The notes below the pieces were generated by a model. The model made no database searches, had not been told where the DNA came from, and was given only the letters and a program-made list of their open reading frames with translations. DNA of 64,000 nucleotides from Hydrococcus rivularis NIES-593 (GTDB lineage Bacteria > Cyanobacteriota > Cyanobacteriia > Cyanobacteriales > Microcystaceae): assembly GCF_001904635.1 (NCBI RefSeq), contig NZ_MRCB01000016.1, positions 43,446-107,445 of the forward strand, given 5' to 3'. Every line of letters starts with the position of its first letter. Position 1 is the stretch's first letter. The position numbers and the translations under genes were made by a program. Positions 1-9,186 of the stretch are shown here, one piece after another.

Positions 1-292
1 CAAGACCGTTAGTGAGATCGGCGCCGTGCAGATTGGTTTCTTTGAGAGCGGAACCGTTAAAAACCGCCCCGCGCAAGTCAGTATTGCTAAAGTTAGCAGA
101 GGTTAGATCGACGTTGGTGAACTGAGCGGTTTGTAAATTTTGACCGGAAAAATCTTGACCGCTCAGATTTTTATCTTCAAAACTTGCGGCTGCTCCAGTG
201 ACGGCTGAAGAACTTGCCGCTTTTGCTGGTAAAGGAAAAAGCAAAATAGTTAATGCTAATAAGAAAATAGCTAATCGCAGAATATATTTCAT
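1..292 (-). CDS. Pentapeptide-repeat protein, exported (partial, runs off the window)
   Basis: Only the first 97 or so residues are in the window; the 3' end lies before base 1. The start ATG is at 290-292. Residues 1-26 form a signal peptide (hydrophobic core [13 protein letters not shown], then a probable cleavage site AKA before Ala). After about 25 residues a run of A(D/N)LxX pentapeptides begins ([30 protein letters not shown]), the signature of right-handed quadrilateral beta-helix proteins. The family is common in cyanobacteria, often in the thylakoid lumen or periplasm, and its role is usually unknown. Location outside the cytoplasm is inferred from the signal peptide. Confidence 0.85.
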   Translation of the reverse strand, partial: MKYILRLAIFLLALTILLFPLPAKAASSSAVTGAAASFEDKNLSGQDFSGQNLQTAQFTNVDLTSANFSNTDLRGAVFNGSALKETNLHGADLTNGL

Positions 293-406
293 CGCTTGCA
301 AACAATGTAGATCGCTTAAATCGCCTTCTAGATAGATTGTACGGGAAAGTTGCCTCCGATTTGCTCTGTTGAATCGAGATAAGAGCAGCCTAACGCCGAA
401 CTCAGT

Positions 407-1957
407 TTAAGTATCGTTGCTCTCAAGAAAATCCTGTTGGAGGAAAGGAGCGAGTTCTCGGTTCAATCGACCGGCTTTGACCAATTCGGCATAGGTATCC
501 GCTTCAGTTGCCATCAATTCTTGGCGCAGTTGCTCGGTAGTAAAGTCTTGTAGATTGGGATATTCATTTTGCAATCGCTCTATTTCTTCTTGCAGGCGGT
601 TTAATTCTCCCTTAACGAGTTGCTCTTGATAGCGATAAAATTCCGGTTCGACTCCCGGACGTTTTTCGACTCGTTGGAGGTGTTGAAGAACGCGATCGAG
701 GGCAGTCAAACGCGCGATCGCTTCTGCATATTGCTGGCGTAACGGTTGGTCGCCCAGTAGGTTTAGCTTCTCTAGTAACGGTTTGACGGTTAATCCCTGC
801 ACGAGCAACGTAAATAAGACGACTCCAAAGACTGTAGCAACGATCTCCTCTCGTTCGGATAGGATAGCAGGGATGCTCAATGCCAAAGCGATAGACACCG
901 AACCTCGCAGTCCGCCCCACCAAAGTATCGTTTGCTCTTGTAAGGGAATGTCCGATTTAACCAGTTTATTGCTCAAACCGCTCAAACCGAAAATTGCTAA
1001 GGCTCGCGTCACAATCATCGCGACTACCGTCAAGGCGATGGTTCCTAAATTTTCTCCCAGAACGGCAAACTCGACGCGATCGCCAATTAGCAAAAAAACG
1101 ATCGAGTTGACAAAAAAGGCTAGAAACTCCCAAAACTCTGTCACGATGATGCGGGTGCGGGGATTCATGCCGATGCGCGAACCAAAGTTCCCCAAAATTA
1201 ACCCCGTAGTAACGACTCCAATGACTCCAGAACCGCCTAAATCTTCTGTAATCAAATAAGTGCCATATGCCGAAACCAGAGTTAACGATTGCTCCACCAA
1301 TGGCAAGTCGAATCGTTGCGTGAGGTAGGAAATGCCAAAACCAATTAAACTGCCAACCGCAAGACCGATGCCGACTACTGAGAACAATTGTATTAAAATC
1401 GATTGAATTTCTAACGATTTAGTTCCTAGCGGCAGTCCGACCAAAAAACTAAAAGCCACTACCGCCATGCCATCGTTGAACAGGCTTTCCCCTTCCATTA
1501 AGGTGCTTAAACGTCTTTCTACGCCCAATTCTCGAAATAGCGCCGTTACGGAAACTGGGTCAGTGGCAGACAAACTCGCTCCCACGAGTAATGCAGTTGT
1601 TAACTGCAATCCGGCAAATTGTTTTAACCCCAACGCAATTCCTAAAATTGAAATAACGACTCCCGCGATCGCGTACAAACAAATGGGAAATAAGTCGCGC
1701 TTTAAATCTAGCCATCTCAAATTCCATGCTGCTTCAAACAGCAGTGGCGGTAAGAAAATTGACAGGATCAATTCGGGCGACAAATTGACGAGGCGAACGT
1801 CAACAAATGCCAAACCCAGACCAACGATTACCAATAGTAAGGTATAGGGAATTTGGCGAAACCAGCTAACAATTTGAGGCAGCGTTGCCACGCTCAAAGA
1901 CACGGCGAGAACTAAAAGAAATTGTTTGAGATTGTCTTCAATCGCTGCTTCACTCAT
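407..1957 (-). CDS. Na+/H+ antiporter, CPA1 (NhaP-type) family
   Basis: A 516-residue membrane antiporter that should exchange Na+ (or K+/Li+) for H+ across the plasma or thylakoid membrane. About a dozen hydrophobic segments fill residues 10-400. The family motifs are intact: ATDPVSV near 131, ESLFNDG near 157 with the essential Asp, and GGLRGSVSIAL in the second half. A soluble C-terminal tail of about 120 residues, rich in Glu/Arg/Leu, is probably regulatory. The reading frame stays open 42 codons further upstream, but that extension (Arg/Ser/Cys-rich) does not look like an antiporter N-terminus, so I place the start at the ATG giving MSEAAIEDN. Family assignment is firm; the ion specificity is not visible from sequence. 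Confidence 0.92.
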   Translation of the reverse strand: MSEAAIEDNLKQFLLVLAVSLSVATLPQIVSWFRQIPYTLLLVIVGLGLAFVDVRLVNLSPELILSIFLPPLLFEAAWNLRWLDLKRDLFPICLYAIAGVVISILGIALGLKQFAGLQLTTALLVGASLSATDPVSVTALFRELGVERRLSTLMEGESLFNDGMAVVAFSFLVGLPLGTKSLEIQSILIQLFSVVGIGLAVGSLIGFGISYLTQRFDLPLVEQSLTLVSAYGTYLITEDLGGSGVIGVVTTGLILGNFGSRIGMNPRTRIIVTEFWEFLAFFVNSIVFLLIGDRVEFAVLGENLGTIALTVVAMIVTRALAIFGLSGLSNKLVKSDIPLQEQTILWWGGLRGSVSIALALSIPAILSEREEIVATVFGVVLFTLLVQGLTVKPLLEKLNLLGDQPLRQQYAEAIARLTALDRVLQHLQRVEKRPGVEPEFYRYQEQLVKGELNRLQEEIERLQNEYPNLQDFTTEQLRQELMATEADTYAELVKAGRLNRELAPFLQQDFLESNDT

Positions 1958-2099
1958 GGTTGAATTGAGATTGCCATTATTCCAACTTAATTTATTATGA
2001 ACTGACGCACTCCAGCAAATGTAGGGGCAGTGTCCCGATCTTTTTCTACGGGATCTCGGATTTCTAACCTGCAACTGCGCCACTCCTATTATTGCCTGT

Positions 2100-3512
2100 T
2101 TACCGTCTCACTAAGTAATTTAAATTTTCAACTTCTTCAACCACTTTTTCTATCTCGCTTTCAGCAATTCTTTTTACATAATTAATTTTTATTTCTTCTA
2201 GCCAACTAATCAACCAAGACTGGATTTCTGGCAGATTTTGCTTTTTTTGGAGTTCTGCTTCAAAGGCATCGATAACATTTTCAATCAAATTAGTCATCAG
2301 TGTAGTACTGACCGGATCTTCAAGTGTTTTGATTAAGTTATTGTAGAGTATTTGAGAGAAATCTTTGGTCAAATTTTCGGTAATTTGGGCGGGTAAATGA
2401 CTCAACCCAGGAATTTTTTGGATTTTTTGATAAATTGGAGATTCATTAAGAGTTCTTTCAAGATTGTAATGGACTAGAGCTTCTAGATCTGGCTGAACTT
2501 TTGGCAAAACATCATAAATGCTGACGTTGAATAAGCGAGCTGCGATCGCTCGCACTTCATTGGTATTATTAACCTGAATGTAGGGACGGCGAGTTTCGGG
2601 ATGAAATAACCAGCGTGCCAAATCTCCTCGACGAATCGCGTCTTGCATCTGGTCGATCGCCTGAACGCCTATCATTTCTGTGAGTTCTCCAGCAAAATTA
2701 ATGGCAAAATCGCGATCGATTTGCTTGCGTAAAGGTTCCAAATTCACTAAATCGGTTTGGTAAAGACGAATAGTGACTGGAATAACTCGCAACCATCTCC
2801 AGAAGGGAAGTAATAAAAACAGATCGTACCAACGCCGCAGGATAGCTTCTAGCCAATTCAAATTCGGATTGCTACGACTAATATGATAAGTGCGTATTAG
2901 TACGTCGAGAGCAAAAATAATAATAAATGGTAAATCGAGCAACCAAAAGCGATCGATAAAATTCCCAAATTTATTAATATCTCGATAGTAATTACTTTGA
3001 ATGAGAGGTCGAATTAAAGAATTAAAAAAATTAATTTGCGATCGCCAATCAGTTTGAGAAAGATAAGCTTGACTCCAAAACGTAGCAAAACCATCTCTGG
3101 CAGATTGCTCGTTAGTATGTAAGCGCATTTCATTTTTGATTTTGGCTAGAGTCCCGCTTTTATTTGCTACATCAAAAGGATTTTCTTCAATAAGACGATT
3201 ACTTAAAAGACGTAACTCGCTTAACAAATTTTCTGTCTGGGGAGACGTTAATCCAGTCTGCAAAACTTGCGCTTGCAATGCATCTACTTTATCGAGGTAG
3301 TTTTGCGTTTCCGGGTGAGGTTCGATCCCTTTAACTGGGTCGTATACTTGAGTTAAAGCTGGCAGTATTTGCAGATAAAAATCTCGCCAGGGTATATAAG
3401 TAAGATCGAAAAAGACCAAAGTTAAGTTCAGGAATCCAACGATAGCAATTAATTTCTGAAAATAGCGATCGCGCTCAAAGAAAAATTGTTTTTTATTCGA
3501 GTTTAATCCCAT
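2100..3512 (-). CDS. Conserved hypothetical membrane protein of the invertase operon
   Basis: I do not recognise a named family. The 470-residue product has a hydrophobic segment near residues 20-40 (VGFLNLTLVFFDLTYI), a soluble stretch of about 150 residues, then two or three membrane segments near 190-250, and a long soluble C-terminal half rich in helices. The segment following WYDLFLLLPFWRWL carries spaced Arg residues (RVIPVTIRLYQ) that resemble an ion-channel S4 or S4-S5 helix, but no pore motif is seen. It follows the invertase gene on the same strand with an 11-base gap, so co-transcription is likely. ATG at 3512 is preferred; a TTG two codons upstream (3518) is also possible. Confidence 0.75.
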   Translation of the reverse strand: MGLNSNKKQFFFERDRYFQKLIAIVGFLNLTLVFFDLTYIPWRDFYLQILPALTQVYDPVKGIEPHPETQNYLDKVDALQAQVLQTGLTSPQTENLLSELRLLSNRLIEENPFDVANKSGTLAKIKNEMRLHTNEQSARDGFATFWSQAYLSQTDWRSQINFFNSLIRPLIQSNYYRDINKFGNFIDRFWLLDLPFIIIFALDVLIRTYHISRSNPNLNWLEAILRRWYDLFLLLPFWRWLRVIPVTIRLYQTDLVNLEPLRKQIDRDFAINFAGELTEMIGVQAIDQMQDAIRRGDLARWLFHPETRRPYIQVNNTNEVRAIAARLFNVSIYDVLPKVQPDLEALVHYNLERTLNESPIYQKIQKIPGLSHLPAQITENLTKDFSQILYNNLIKTLEDPVSTTLMTNLIENVIDAFEAELQKKQNLPEIQSWLISWLEEIKINYVKRIAESEIEKVVEEVENLNYLVRR

Positions 3513-3523
3513 AAACAAATCAT

Positions 3524-4891
3524 TTATTCCCGTTCAAAACTCAACAATTCTAAATGGCTGGGCTCTGAGATTAGCTCTTTTGCTACTAAAAAAGCCGCGA
3601 TCGTCCAAGTCTGATATTTTCTGGCTTGTTTGCCAATCAATCGACCTGTTTTTCCATCGTAATATTCCGACCATTCGTCCTCACTTAAGTAATTTTCAGC
3701 AATATCGGTCGCTTCCTCAGCTATTTCAATGCGATCGGTTTTTATTGCAGCTCCTACGAGTAACCAAAGTAGAAAGGGCCAATTGCCACCATTATGATAC
3801 GACCAGGGACGATTTTTAAGATCGGCTCCCGTAACGATTTTCCACTCCAGACCTTCGAGTGCGGGAAAACACATTTTCATCGGCATTTCGCCAACCAAAT
3901 CATCCCAGCGTTGCTCGATTAAATTCATAATTTGCTGCGATTCTCGTTCGCTGGCTAAAGCAGTAATAATTGCCATTAGATTTCCTAGAGCAAAGAAACG
4001 AAAATCCATTCGTCCCGAACCGAGATTGCCTGCCAAATAACCTCCATTTCTAGGCAGCCATTCAGTTAACCAACCCGGAATTGACTCGGCAAAAATATTA
4101 AATCGATTGGCAACTTCTGTACCAAATTCATCGCCCCGAAAGCGATAGATTTCATTTAAACGTTTGAGATCGATCCAGTAGTATTCCCTCAAATGATAAG
4201 TCAAGGGAACTAGGCGTTGTTTGACGCTAGAAATACACGAGCAGTTATCGTCGTTGGGCAAAAGAAGTTCTCTAGCGGCACGTAAGGCAGCATAGAACAA
4301 CACCTGAATTTCGAGCGGATGTTCGTAGACACCCATACGACGATCGATCGTAAAAGCGCCATCGGGAACTAACATGGTCGGGTACATGGCGAACCGATGT
4401 GCCAAACACATTTCTAAAATTAATTGGATGCCCTGTTGGAATTCAATTTGTTGGGCAAGGGAAATATCGCCCGTAGCTTTCACATAAGCTCGCAACAGGA
4501 TAATCCACCACAGACAAGAATCGACAGGCGGAACTCGCGCGATCGCGTGTTCGCCAAAATCGGCAGTGATATACTCTTTGCCATCTATTAATTCGACTTT
4601 GAAACTGGCTGGCATCAATCCCGGTCCTGGCTTGAAAGAGTCCATTTGCGGTTCGTGACTCTGTAGGGAAAGCGTCTCTATCAAAAAGTTGCGAACTATC
4701 TCAGACCTGCCTTTAATGAGAAAAGCCAGCGCCGATGGGACAAAATCGCGAATAAAGCATTGATCGTAGTTGAGCGCCTCTAACTCCGGATCGTTGGCGG
4801 CGATTGTCCCAACCGGACGACCTCGATAATAAATAATCGATTTTTCCAGCCTTTCCCAGGCTTCTGCCACTAAATCGTTGCTTGCGTTCAT
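3524..4891 (-). CDS. invA: Alkaline/neutral invertase (GH100)
   Basis: Hydrolyses sucrose to glucose and fructose in the cytoplasm. The 455-residue length fits the cyanobacterial family. The whole sequence shows GH100 blocks: [18 protein letters not shown] near 41-58, [14 protein letters not shown] near 123, [15 protein letters not shown] near 182, [11 protein letters not shown], and [19 protein letters not shown] near 409. By comparison with the characterised Anabaena enzyme (catalytic Asp188 and Glu414), the acid/base and nucleophile should be Asp183 and Glu409 here; the constant offset of five supports this. The start ATG overlaps the stop codon of the small upstream gene (ATGA), suggesting translational coupling. 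The gene downstream is an unknown membrane protein, perhaps functionally linked. Confidence 0.95.
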   Translation of the reverse strand: MNASNDLVAEAWERLEKSIIYYRGRPVGTIAANDPELEALNYDQCFIRDFVPSALAFLIKGRSEIVRNFLIETLSLQSHEPQMDSFKPGPGLMPASFKVELIDGKEYITADFGEHAIARVPPVDSCLWWIILLRAYVKATGDISLAQQIEFQQGIQLILEMCLAHRFAMYPTMLVPDGAFTIDRRMGVYEHPLEIQVLFYAALRAARELLLPNDDNCSCISSVKQRLVPLTYHLREYYWIDLKRLNEIYRFRGDEFGTEVANRFNIFAESIPGWLTEWLPRNGGYLAGNLGSGRMDFRFFALGNLMAIITALASERESQQIMNLIEQRWDDLVGEMPMKMCFPALEGLEWKIVTGADLKNRPWSYHNGGNWPFLLWLLVGAAIKTDRIEIAEEATDIAENYLSEDEWSEYYDGKTGRLIGKQARKYQTWTIAAFLVAKELISEPSHLELLSFERE

Positions 4892-5043
4892 CGCTTGCTC
4901 AATCTCCTCAGCTCATTTCGTGTCATCTGCAAACTTTGTTCTTCTGGTCCCGGACGGTATTGCAACCAAGCAAACAGCGCTGCCGTACCAAGAAAAATTA
5001 GGGTAATAATTGCCACCAGTTGAAGCATGATACTGTAACGCAT
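4888..5043 (-). CDS. Small single-pass membrane protein, coupled to invertase
   Basis: A 51-residue product beginning [11 protein letters not shown]. Residues 6-27 form one hydrophobic helix ([19 protein letters not shown]); the rest is a short charged tail (PGPEEQSLQ... NELRRLSKR) that would probably be cytoplasmic or lumenal. Its TGA overlaps the ATG of the invertase gene by the ATGA arrangement, which is the strongest evidence that it is translated. Similar small one-helix proteins are frequent in cyanobacteria, but I do not recognise this one. It could anchor or modulate a neighbour; that is inference. Confidence 0.6.
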   Translation of the reverse strand: MRYSIMLQLVAIITLIFLGTAALFAWLQYRPGPEEQSLQMTRNELRRLSKR

Positions 5044-5147
5044 AACAAGATTTTGGATCAAAGGATAGATTTGTCAGCGATCGCTACAAGTTTTAGATTT
5101 TGGATTAGAAGTTAGACGAGGTTTTAGTGTTTTATAAATCTCAACGA

Positions 5148-6194
5148 TCATTTTCCCTGCATTTCTTTAAGATCGAATAAACTAATCAACACTCCAGCAA
5201 GCGGAATTGATAGGAAAACCCCCACCAATCCGGCGACTCTAGCTCCTACTAATAGAGCAAAGAACATAAAGACTGGATTCATATTAATCGAGCCTTGCAT
5301 AATGCGAGGCATCAGTAAATTCTCCTCGACTTGTTGTAGCAAAATGCAACCGACTAATACTTGAAGAGAGAGCCAAATTCCTTGAGGCAATACAATTATA
5401 GAAACTAGGCTAATTCCAATCGTAGCTCCGATACCGGGAATGAGATCGAATACGCCCGCGATCGCGGCTAATAGCAATGCATAGGGCAAGTCTATGATGA
5501 TAAATACAATATATACGGAAACTCCAAAAAAAATTGATAATAGCAAACGTCCCCAAAAAAAGCCCAAAAAGTTATACTGGATTGCCTCAGTTAATTCGTG
5601 ACGAATGCGATCGGGAAAAGCTTTGAGTACAAAATTCCAAACTCGCTTGCCATCTAACAACATGAAAAAAGCCACAACGGCAATAAGAATCAGATCGATT
5701 AGATTAGATACTAAACCATGAAGAGTGGCTAAACCCACTCCAATTCCTGCCGTTGCCTGCTCTCGTACTTGTGCTTCAATCGCCTCAAAATCTACTTGAA
5801 AATTCCAATTATTCAGCGTCTCTTGTATTCTTTCTAATAAGGAAATAATAAACTCAAGAAATTGAGGAGCTTGGTTCAGTAGTTGTTCTGCCTGAGAAAG
5901 AATCGCAAAACCAATAGTAGCAATTAATCCTGCTAAAATCAGCAAACTCAGTAAAAAAACTAGAAGAACTGATATGCTGCGCGGTAAAAAACGAGAAATC
6001 CACTGTACTGGATAATTGAGTAGAAAAGCGACAATGGCAGCAAAAATAAAAATAACAATGACTGTTTTAAAATAAGATAAAACTTGGATAATAGCCCAAC
6101 CAAAAGCAAAGATCAACAAATAGCGAATTAACTTGGAATTATTCAATTGCTTCCAAAAGTTTTCCCGAAAATTTTTTAAATTTGGTTCGTTCAC
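5148..6194 (-). CDS. AI-2E family transporter (PerM-like permease)
   Basis: A 348-residue polytopic membrane protein. Hydrophobic segments lie near 22-60, 74-100, 160-180, 210-285 and 305-340, the spacing typical of the AI-2E exporter/PerM family, with an amphipathic helical region (100-155) between. Family motifs seen are DLIPGIGATIG at 250-260 and EENLLMPRIM at 290-299. Members export small molecules or serve in Na+ or signal transport; the substrate cannot be told. A second, diverged member lies at 13653-14684. It stands apart from its neighbours with about 200 bases of AT-rich sequence upstream. Confidence 0.88.
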   Translation of the reverse strand: MNEPNLKNFRENFWKQLNNSKLIRYLLIFAFGWAIIQVLSYFKTVIVIFIFAAIVAFLLNYPVQWISRFLPRSISVLLVFLLSLLILAGLIATIGFAILSQAEQLLNQAPQFLEFIISLLERIQETLNNWNFQVDFEAIEAQVREQATAGIGVGLATLHGLVSNLIDLILIAVVAFFMLLDGKRVWNFVLKAFPDRIRHELTEAIQYNFLGFFWGRLLLSIFFGVSVYIVFIIIDLPYALLLAAIAGVFDLIPGIGATIGISLVSIIVLPQGIWLSLQVLVGCILLQQVEENLLMPRIMQGSINMNPVFMFFALLVGARVAGLVGVFLSIPLAGVLISLFDLKEMQGK

Positions 6195-6397
6195 AAAGTA
6201 CTAACAGCAAACTTAAACAGCTATTTTTAAGTTTTAATCTTATCAGATTACTAGCTCAACTTTATCTATCAATAGAAAGAAAAGTCATTTTTCTTCAATT
6301 TCGGATTAGTTGCTATAGAAGAATAATTTTGTTGTTATGAAATCGCGCACCAAACTATCCCTCTATCAGCAACGAGTTTCATGAAATTTCTTCTATC

Positions 6398-7027
6398 TTA
6401 AAGAAGATTGGCAGGAGGATTTTCGGGAACCACCCACAAGTAAATCGTTCTACCACCTATCTGTTCGGTGCGTTCTGGTTTCCATTCACCCATATCGAAG
6501 GCGTGAGAAACAATGCGGGTACCCGGTTTGAGTTCTTGAAGCAATCTGGGTCGAAGTTTCACGTTAAGTTCGGGAAGCAGATAAAGCGTTACGATCGTCG
6601 CCTCGCTGAAGTCTGCCTGGAAAAGGTCTTGTTGCCGGAACTGGACTTTGTCAGTTACACCGGCTTCTTTAGCGTTTTCGTTTGCTTCTTGGATGCGTTG
6701 TGGGTTAATATCAATGCCAATGCCGCGCGTGCCATATTTTTGTGCCGCCGCGATCGGAATTCGTCCGTCGCCGCTACCAAGGTCGTAAAGAACATCATCA
6801 CCCGTCACATTTGCCAGTTCGAGCATCCCTTCTACGACTTCGGGAGGCGTTGGCACGTAAACCACATCGGGTTCGCGTCCTGGGGCTTGAGTGTCAGGTG
6901 CAGCTGGCTGGGTTTGAGCATTCGATGGAGCTTCAGCAAACTCCCGTTGTTGAGTGCATCCGACAAAAAAGAAGCTACCGAGACTAGCGCCAATGAGCAA
7001 TAATTTTATACTACGTGGTAACTGCAT
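6398..7027 (-). CDS. SAM-dependent class I methyltransferase with a lipoprotein-like N-terminus
   Basis: The 209-residue product has two parts. Residues 1-24 are basic then hydrophobic and end in FFVGC, resembling a lipoprotein signal with Cys24 as the lipidated residue. A linker rich in Ala/Pro/Gln/Thr (25-52) follows, as is usual for lipoproteins. From about residue 58 comes a Rossmann methyltransferase: motif I VLYDLGSGDGRIPIAA (79-94), an acidic loop GIGIDINPQRI, then QQDLFQADF and TLYLLPELN. The substrate is unknown. An exported SAM enzyme is unexpected because SAM is cytoplasmic; either the N-terminus is a membrane anchor facing inward or the protein has another job. The APC permease gene lies 30 bases upstream on the same strand. 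Confidence 0.85.
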   Translation of the reverse strand: MQLPRSIKLLLIGASLGSFFFVGCTQQREFAEAPSNAQTQPAAPDTQAPGREPDVVYVPTPPEVVEGMLELANVTGDDVLYDLGSGDGRIPIAAAQKYGTRGIGIDINPQRIQEANENAKEAGVTDKVQFRQQDLFQADFSEATIVTLYLLPELNVKLRPRLLQELKPGTRIVSHAFDMGEWKPERTEQIGGRTIYLWVVPENPPANLL

Positions 7028-7057
7028 ATTACACTTCTCCGAATAAAATAATGCGGG

Positions 7058-8425
7058 TTAAGAGCGAGACTGGGATCGCCCAGACCATAGCAACAGCGGA
7101 ACGCCAGCGATCGCAACTGCCACGCCAATCAGCGCTCCGACATTAGTGAGAGTAAGGCTCGAATAAAGCAAATAACCGCAGATAAGGCAAAAAAGAATTG
7201 GCGTTAGCGGATAGAAGGGAACTCGAAACGGTCGCATTACCTGCGGTTCGCGGATGCGCAATACCAGCAACGACGCGGTTGTGAGCAGGAAAAAGAACCA
7301 AAAGGTGGGGGCTGTGTATTCCACCATCGTCTCAAAGCCGTTGCGCGTAAAAGTTCCTAGCAAGACTAGCGCTAGGGAGATCGCTCCCTGCACTAGCAAA
7401 GCATTCGTTGGCGTACTGCTGCGCGGTTGCCAGCGTCCGAGAAAGGTAAATAGCCAAAAATCTCTTCCCAAAGCGTAATTCGTGCGAGCGCCCGTGATAA
7501 TGGTGGCATTGAGCGAGCCTAATGCAGAAATCGCAACCAGGAAGCTGATAAATACAACACCCGGTCTGTTGAGGACGCGACTCATTAAATCGGCGGCAAC
7601 GGCTTCTGAATCTGCCATCCCTGCCAGACTTAACCCTCGGATATAAGCCAAATTGATTAAGAGATATATCGTTGTAATAATGCCGATACTCCAAAAGAGC
7701 GATCGCGCTAAGTTACGCTTGACATCGCGTACCTCCGCCGAAATATAGGCGGCTTCGTTCCAGCCGCCGTAAGATAGCAGCACGAAAATCATAGCCAGCC
7801 CAAAATCTCTCTGAGATGGGGGTTCGATAGGTGCAGCAGCACCAGAAGGAACGGCAAAAGCCAAACCGACGACGACGATTAACAGCAAGCCCAAGACTTT
7901 GGCAATCGTTAGCCAATTTTGCGTCCATTTCCCCTGTTGAGTGCCAATTAGATTGAGTCCGGTCAAAATGGCTACGACAAGCGCCCCGTAAAGCGAGGCA
8001 GAATAATTCCCCAAGCGCAACAGTTGCGAAGCATAATCTCCAAACACGAAGGCTAAAAGCGCGATCGAACCAGTTTGAAGAACCGTCATCCGCGTCCAAG
8101 CAAACAGGAAAGCAATCTTGTTGCCAAAGGCACGCATCAGGTAATAGTAATTCCCGCCTGCATGGGGATAGGTCGTTGCCAATTCTGCATAGCATAGAGC
8201 GCCTATGAGCGAGATTCCACCGCCCAACAACCAAGTTAGCAATGCTATTTGGGCAGTTTCTGTGTTCGCTGCAACCAGTGCTGGCGTCTCGAAAATGCCC
8301 GCACCAATGACGATCCCGACAATGATAGCAATGGCATCCGCGAAAGAAATTGCCCTTTTGGGTGTTGTTATCTCAGAAATAGCCGACGTGCGGTCGGCTA
8401 TGCTATCGTTTCTAAGTTTGCTCAC
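7058..8425 (-). CDS. Amino acid permease, APC superfamily
   Basis: A 455-residue protein with about twelve hydrophobic segments. The first membrane helix holds the APC substrate-binding glycine motif (VGIVIGAGIFETPALV, near 36-51), followed by a second conserved block GALCYAELATTYPHAGGNYYYLMRA, cut here to its key features: acidic Glu in helix 3 and the PHAGG turn. It should import amino acids or related amines with a cation. Initiation is at GTG (8423-8425), preceded by GGGGAC at a reasonable ribosome-binding distance. The methyltransferase follows 30 bases downstream and may be co-transcribed. Substrate specificity is not visible. Confidence 0.9.
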   Translation of the reverse strand: MSKLRNDSIADRTSAISEITTPKRAISFADAIAIIVGIVIGAGIFETPALVAANTETAQIALLTWLLGGGISLIGALCYAELATTYPHAGGNYYYLMRAFGNKIAFLFAWTRMTVLQTGSIALLAFVFGDYASQLLRLGNYSASLYGALVVAILTGLNLIGTQQGKWTQNWLTIAKVLGLLLIVVVGLAFAVPSGAAAPIEPPSQRDFGLAMIFVLLSYGGWNEAAYISAEVRDVKRNLARSLFWSIGIITTIYLLINLAYIRGLSLAGMADSEAVAADLMSRVLNRPGVVFISFLVAISALGSLNATIITGARTNYALGRDFWLFTFLGRWQPRSSTPTNALLVQGAISLALVLLGTFTRNGFETMVEYTAPTFWFFFLLTTASLLVLRIREPQVMRPFRVPFYPLTPILFCLICGYLLYSSLTLTNVGALIGVAVAIAGVPLLLWSGRSQSRS

Positions 8426-8517
8426 TTTGTCCCCATGCGAGTCGAGTTACGGAGCGTAAAAGCTATAAACGGTAAAAAACTTAAGAAGATTGCGATCGCG
8501 CAATCTTTAAATAAAGT

Positions 8518-8931
8518 TTACCGTCTTGGTTTTGCAGGTTCGGGACGATCGCGGTTAGGTCTTCCTGCCCAAGGCGGCGGACCGTCGGCAGGACGGATTT
8601 CAATTGTAGAACCGTCAGCGCGGGTAATCGAAAAAGCGTCAAACTCGCCACTTTTCTTGCTCATTTCACCAGTCACGGTTACCCGCTCGCCAGGTTGGAT
8701 GTCGATCTCGCGCCACCAGCGCGGTCCGGCATCGACAATGATTTCTCCGCTCCCGTCGTCGAGAACGAAATCATTGCCAACAACCGACCTAACTTCACCC
8801 GATATGGCGATGCCGCGGGAACGCTGTTGTAGCTCTTCAATTCGGGTAGTTTGCGCCTCTACAAAGGTTGGAATTGTCAGTGCAGAAATTGAGGCTAGTG
8901 CGATCGAAGCTACAAAAATTTTCTGATTCAT
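8518..8931 (-). CDS. Exported OB-fold protein
   Basis: A 137-residue secreted protein. Residues 1-26 form a signal peptide ending VEA before Gln27. The mature part holds a small OB-fold-like domain with alternating strands: GIAISGEVRSVVGNDFVLDD, then IIVDAGPRW, then GERVTVTGEMS, the pattern seen in periplasmic bacterial OB-fold (BOF) and nucleic-acid-binding-like exported proteins. The C-terminus is short, Pro/Arg-rich and probably disordered. The function is unknown; a stress-related envelope role is known for some family members elsewhere. Its own promoter probably lies in 8932-9150. Confidence 0.75.
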   Translation of the reverse strand: MNQKIFVASIALASISALTIPTFVEAQTTRIEELQQRSRGIAISGEVRSVVGNDFVLDDGSGEIIVDAGPRWWREIDIQPGERVTVTGEMSKKSGEFDAFSITRADGSTIEIRPADGPPPWAGRPNRDRPEPAKPRR

Positions 8932-9148
8932 AGATAATTAACCTCTTAAGTTTATTATTTCCAGTTTTGGAGATAAAAATGACTAGAAAATGACAACGAC
9001 AGTTGAAACAGAAGAAAGCTAATTATCTTCTTATAATTTTTGTAGAACCTAAGAAAGTCAACAATGCGATCGGATTTCCCCTTCACTAAGTTAGAGGAAG
9101 CGCCGCCATCAAAAACGTAGTATCCCTAACCGACGACCTAAGCGAGGT

Positions 9149-9186
9149 CATTCTTATGTTTAACAAACATTCTTATGTTTAACAAA
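9149..9186 (+). repeat. Perfect 19-bp tandem duplication over the usp start codon
   Basis: CATTCTTATGTTTAACAAA occurs twice without a gap (9149-9167 and 9168-9186). Each copy contains an ATG TTT AAC AAA. The second copy starts the universal stress protein at 9175. The first ATG (9156) opens a frame of eight codons that ends at TAA 9180-9182, inside the real gene start. Confidence 0.95.

Noticed and set aside
783..1259. Plus-strand 158-codon frame
   Set aside because: Antisense to the Na+/H+ antiporter, Ser/Thr/Lys/Pro-rich, no motif.
7713..8234. Minus-strand 173-codon frame
   Set aside because: An alternative frame of the APC permease; rich in Arg/Cys/Trp without any pattern.
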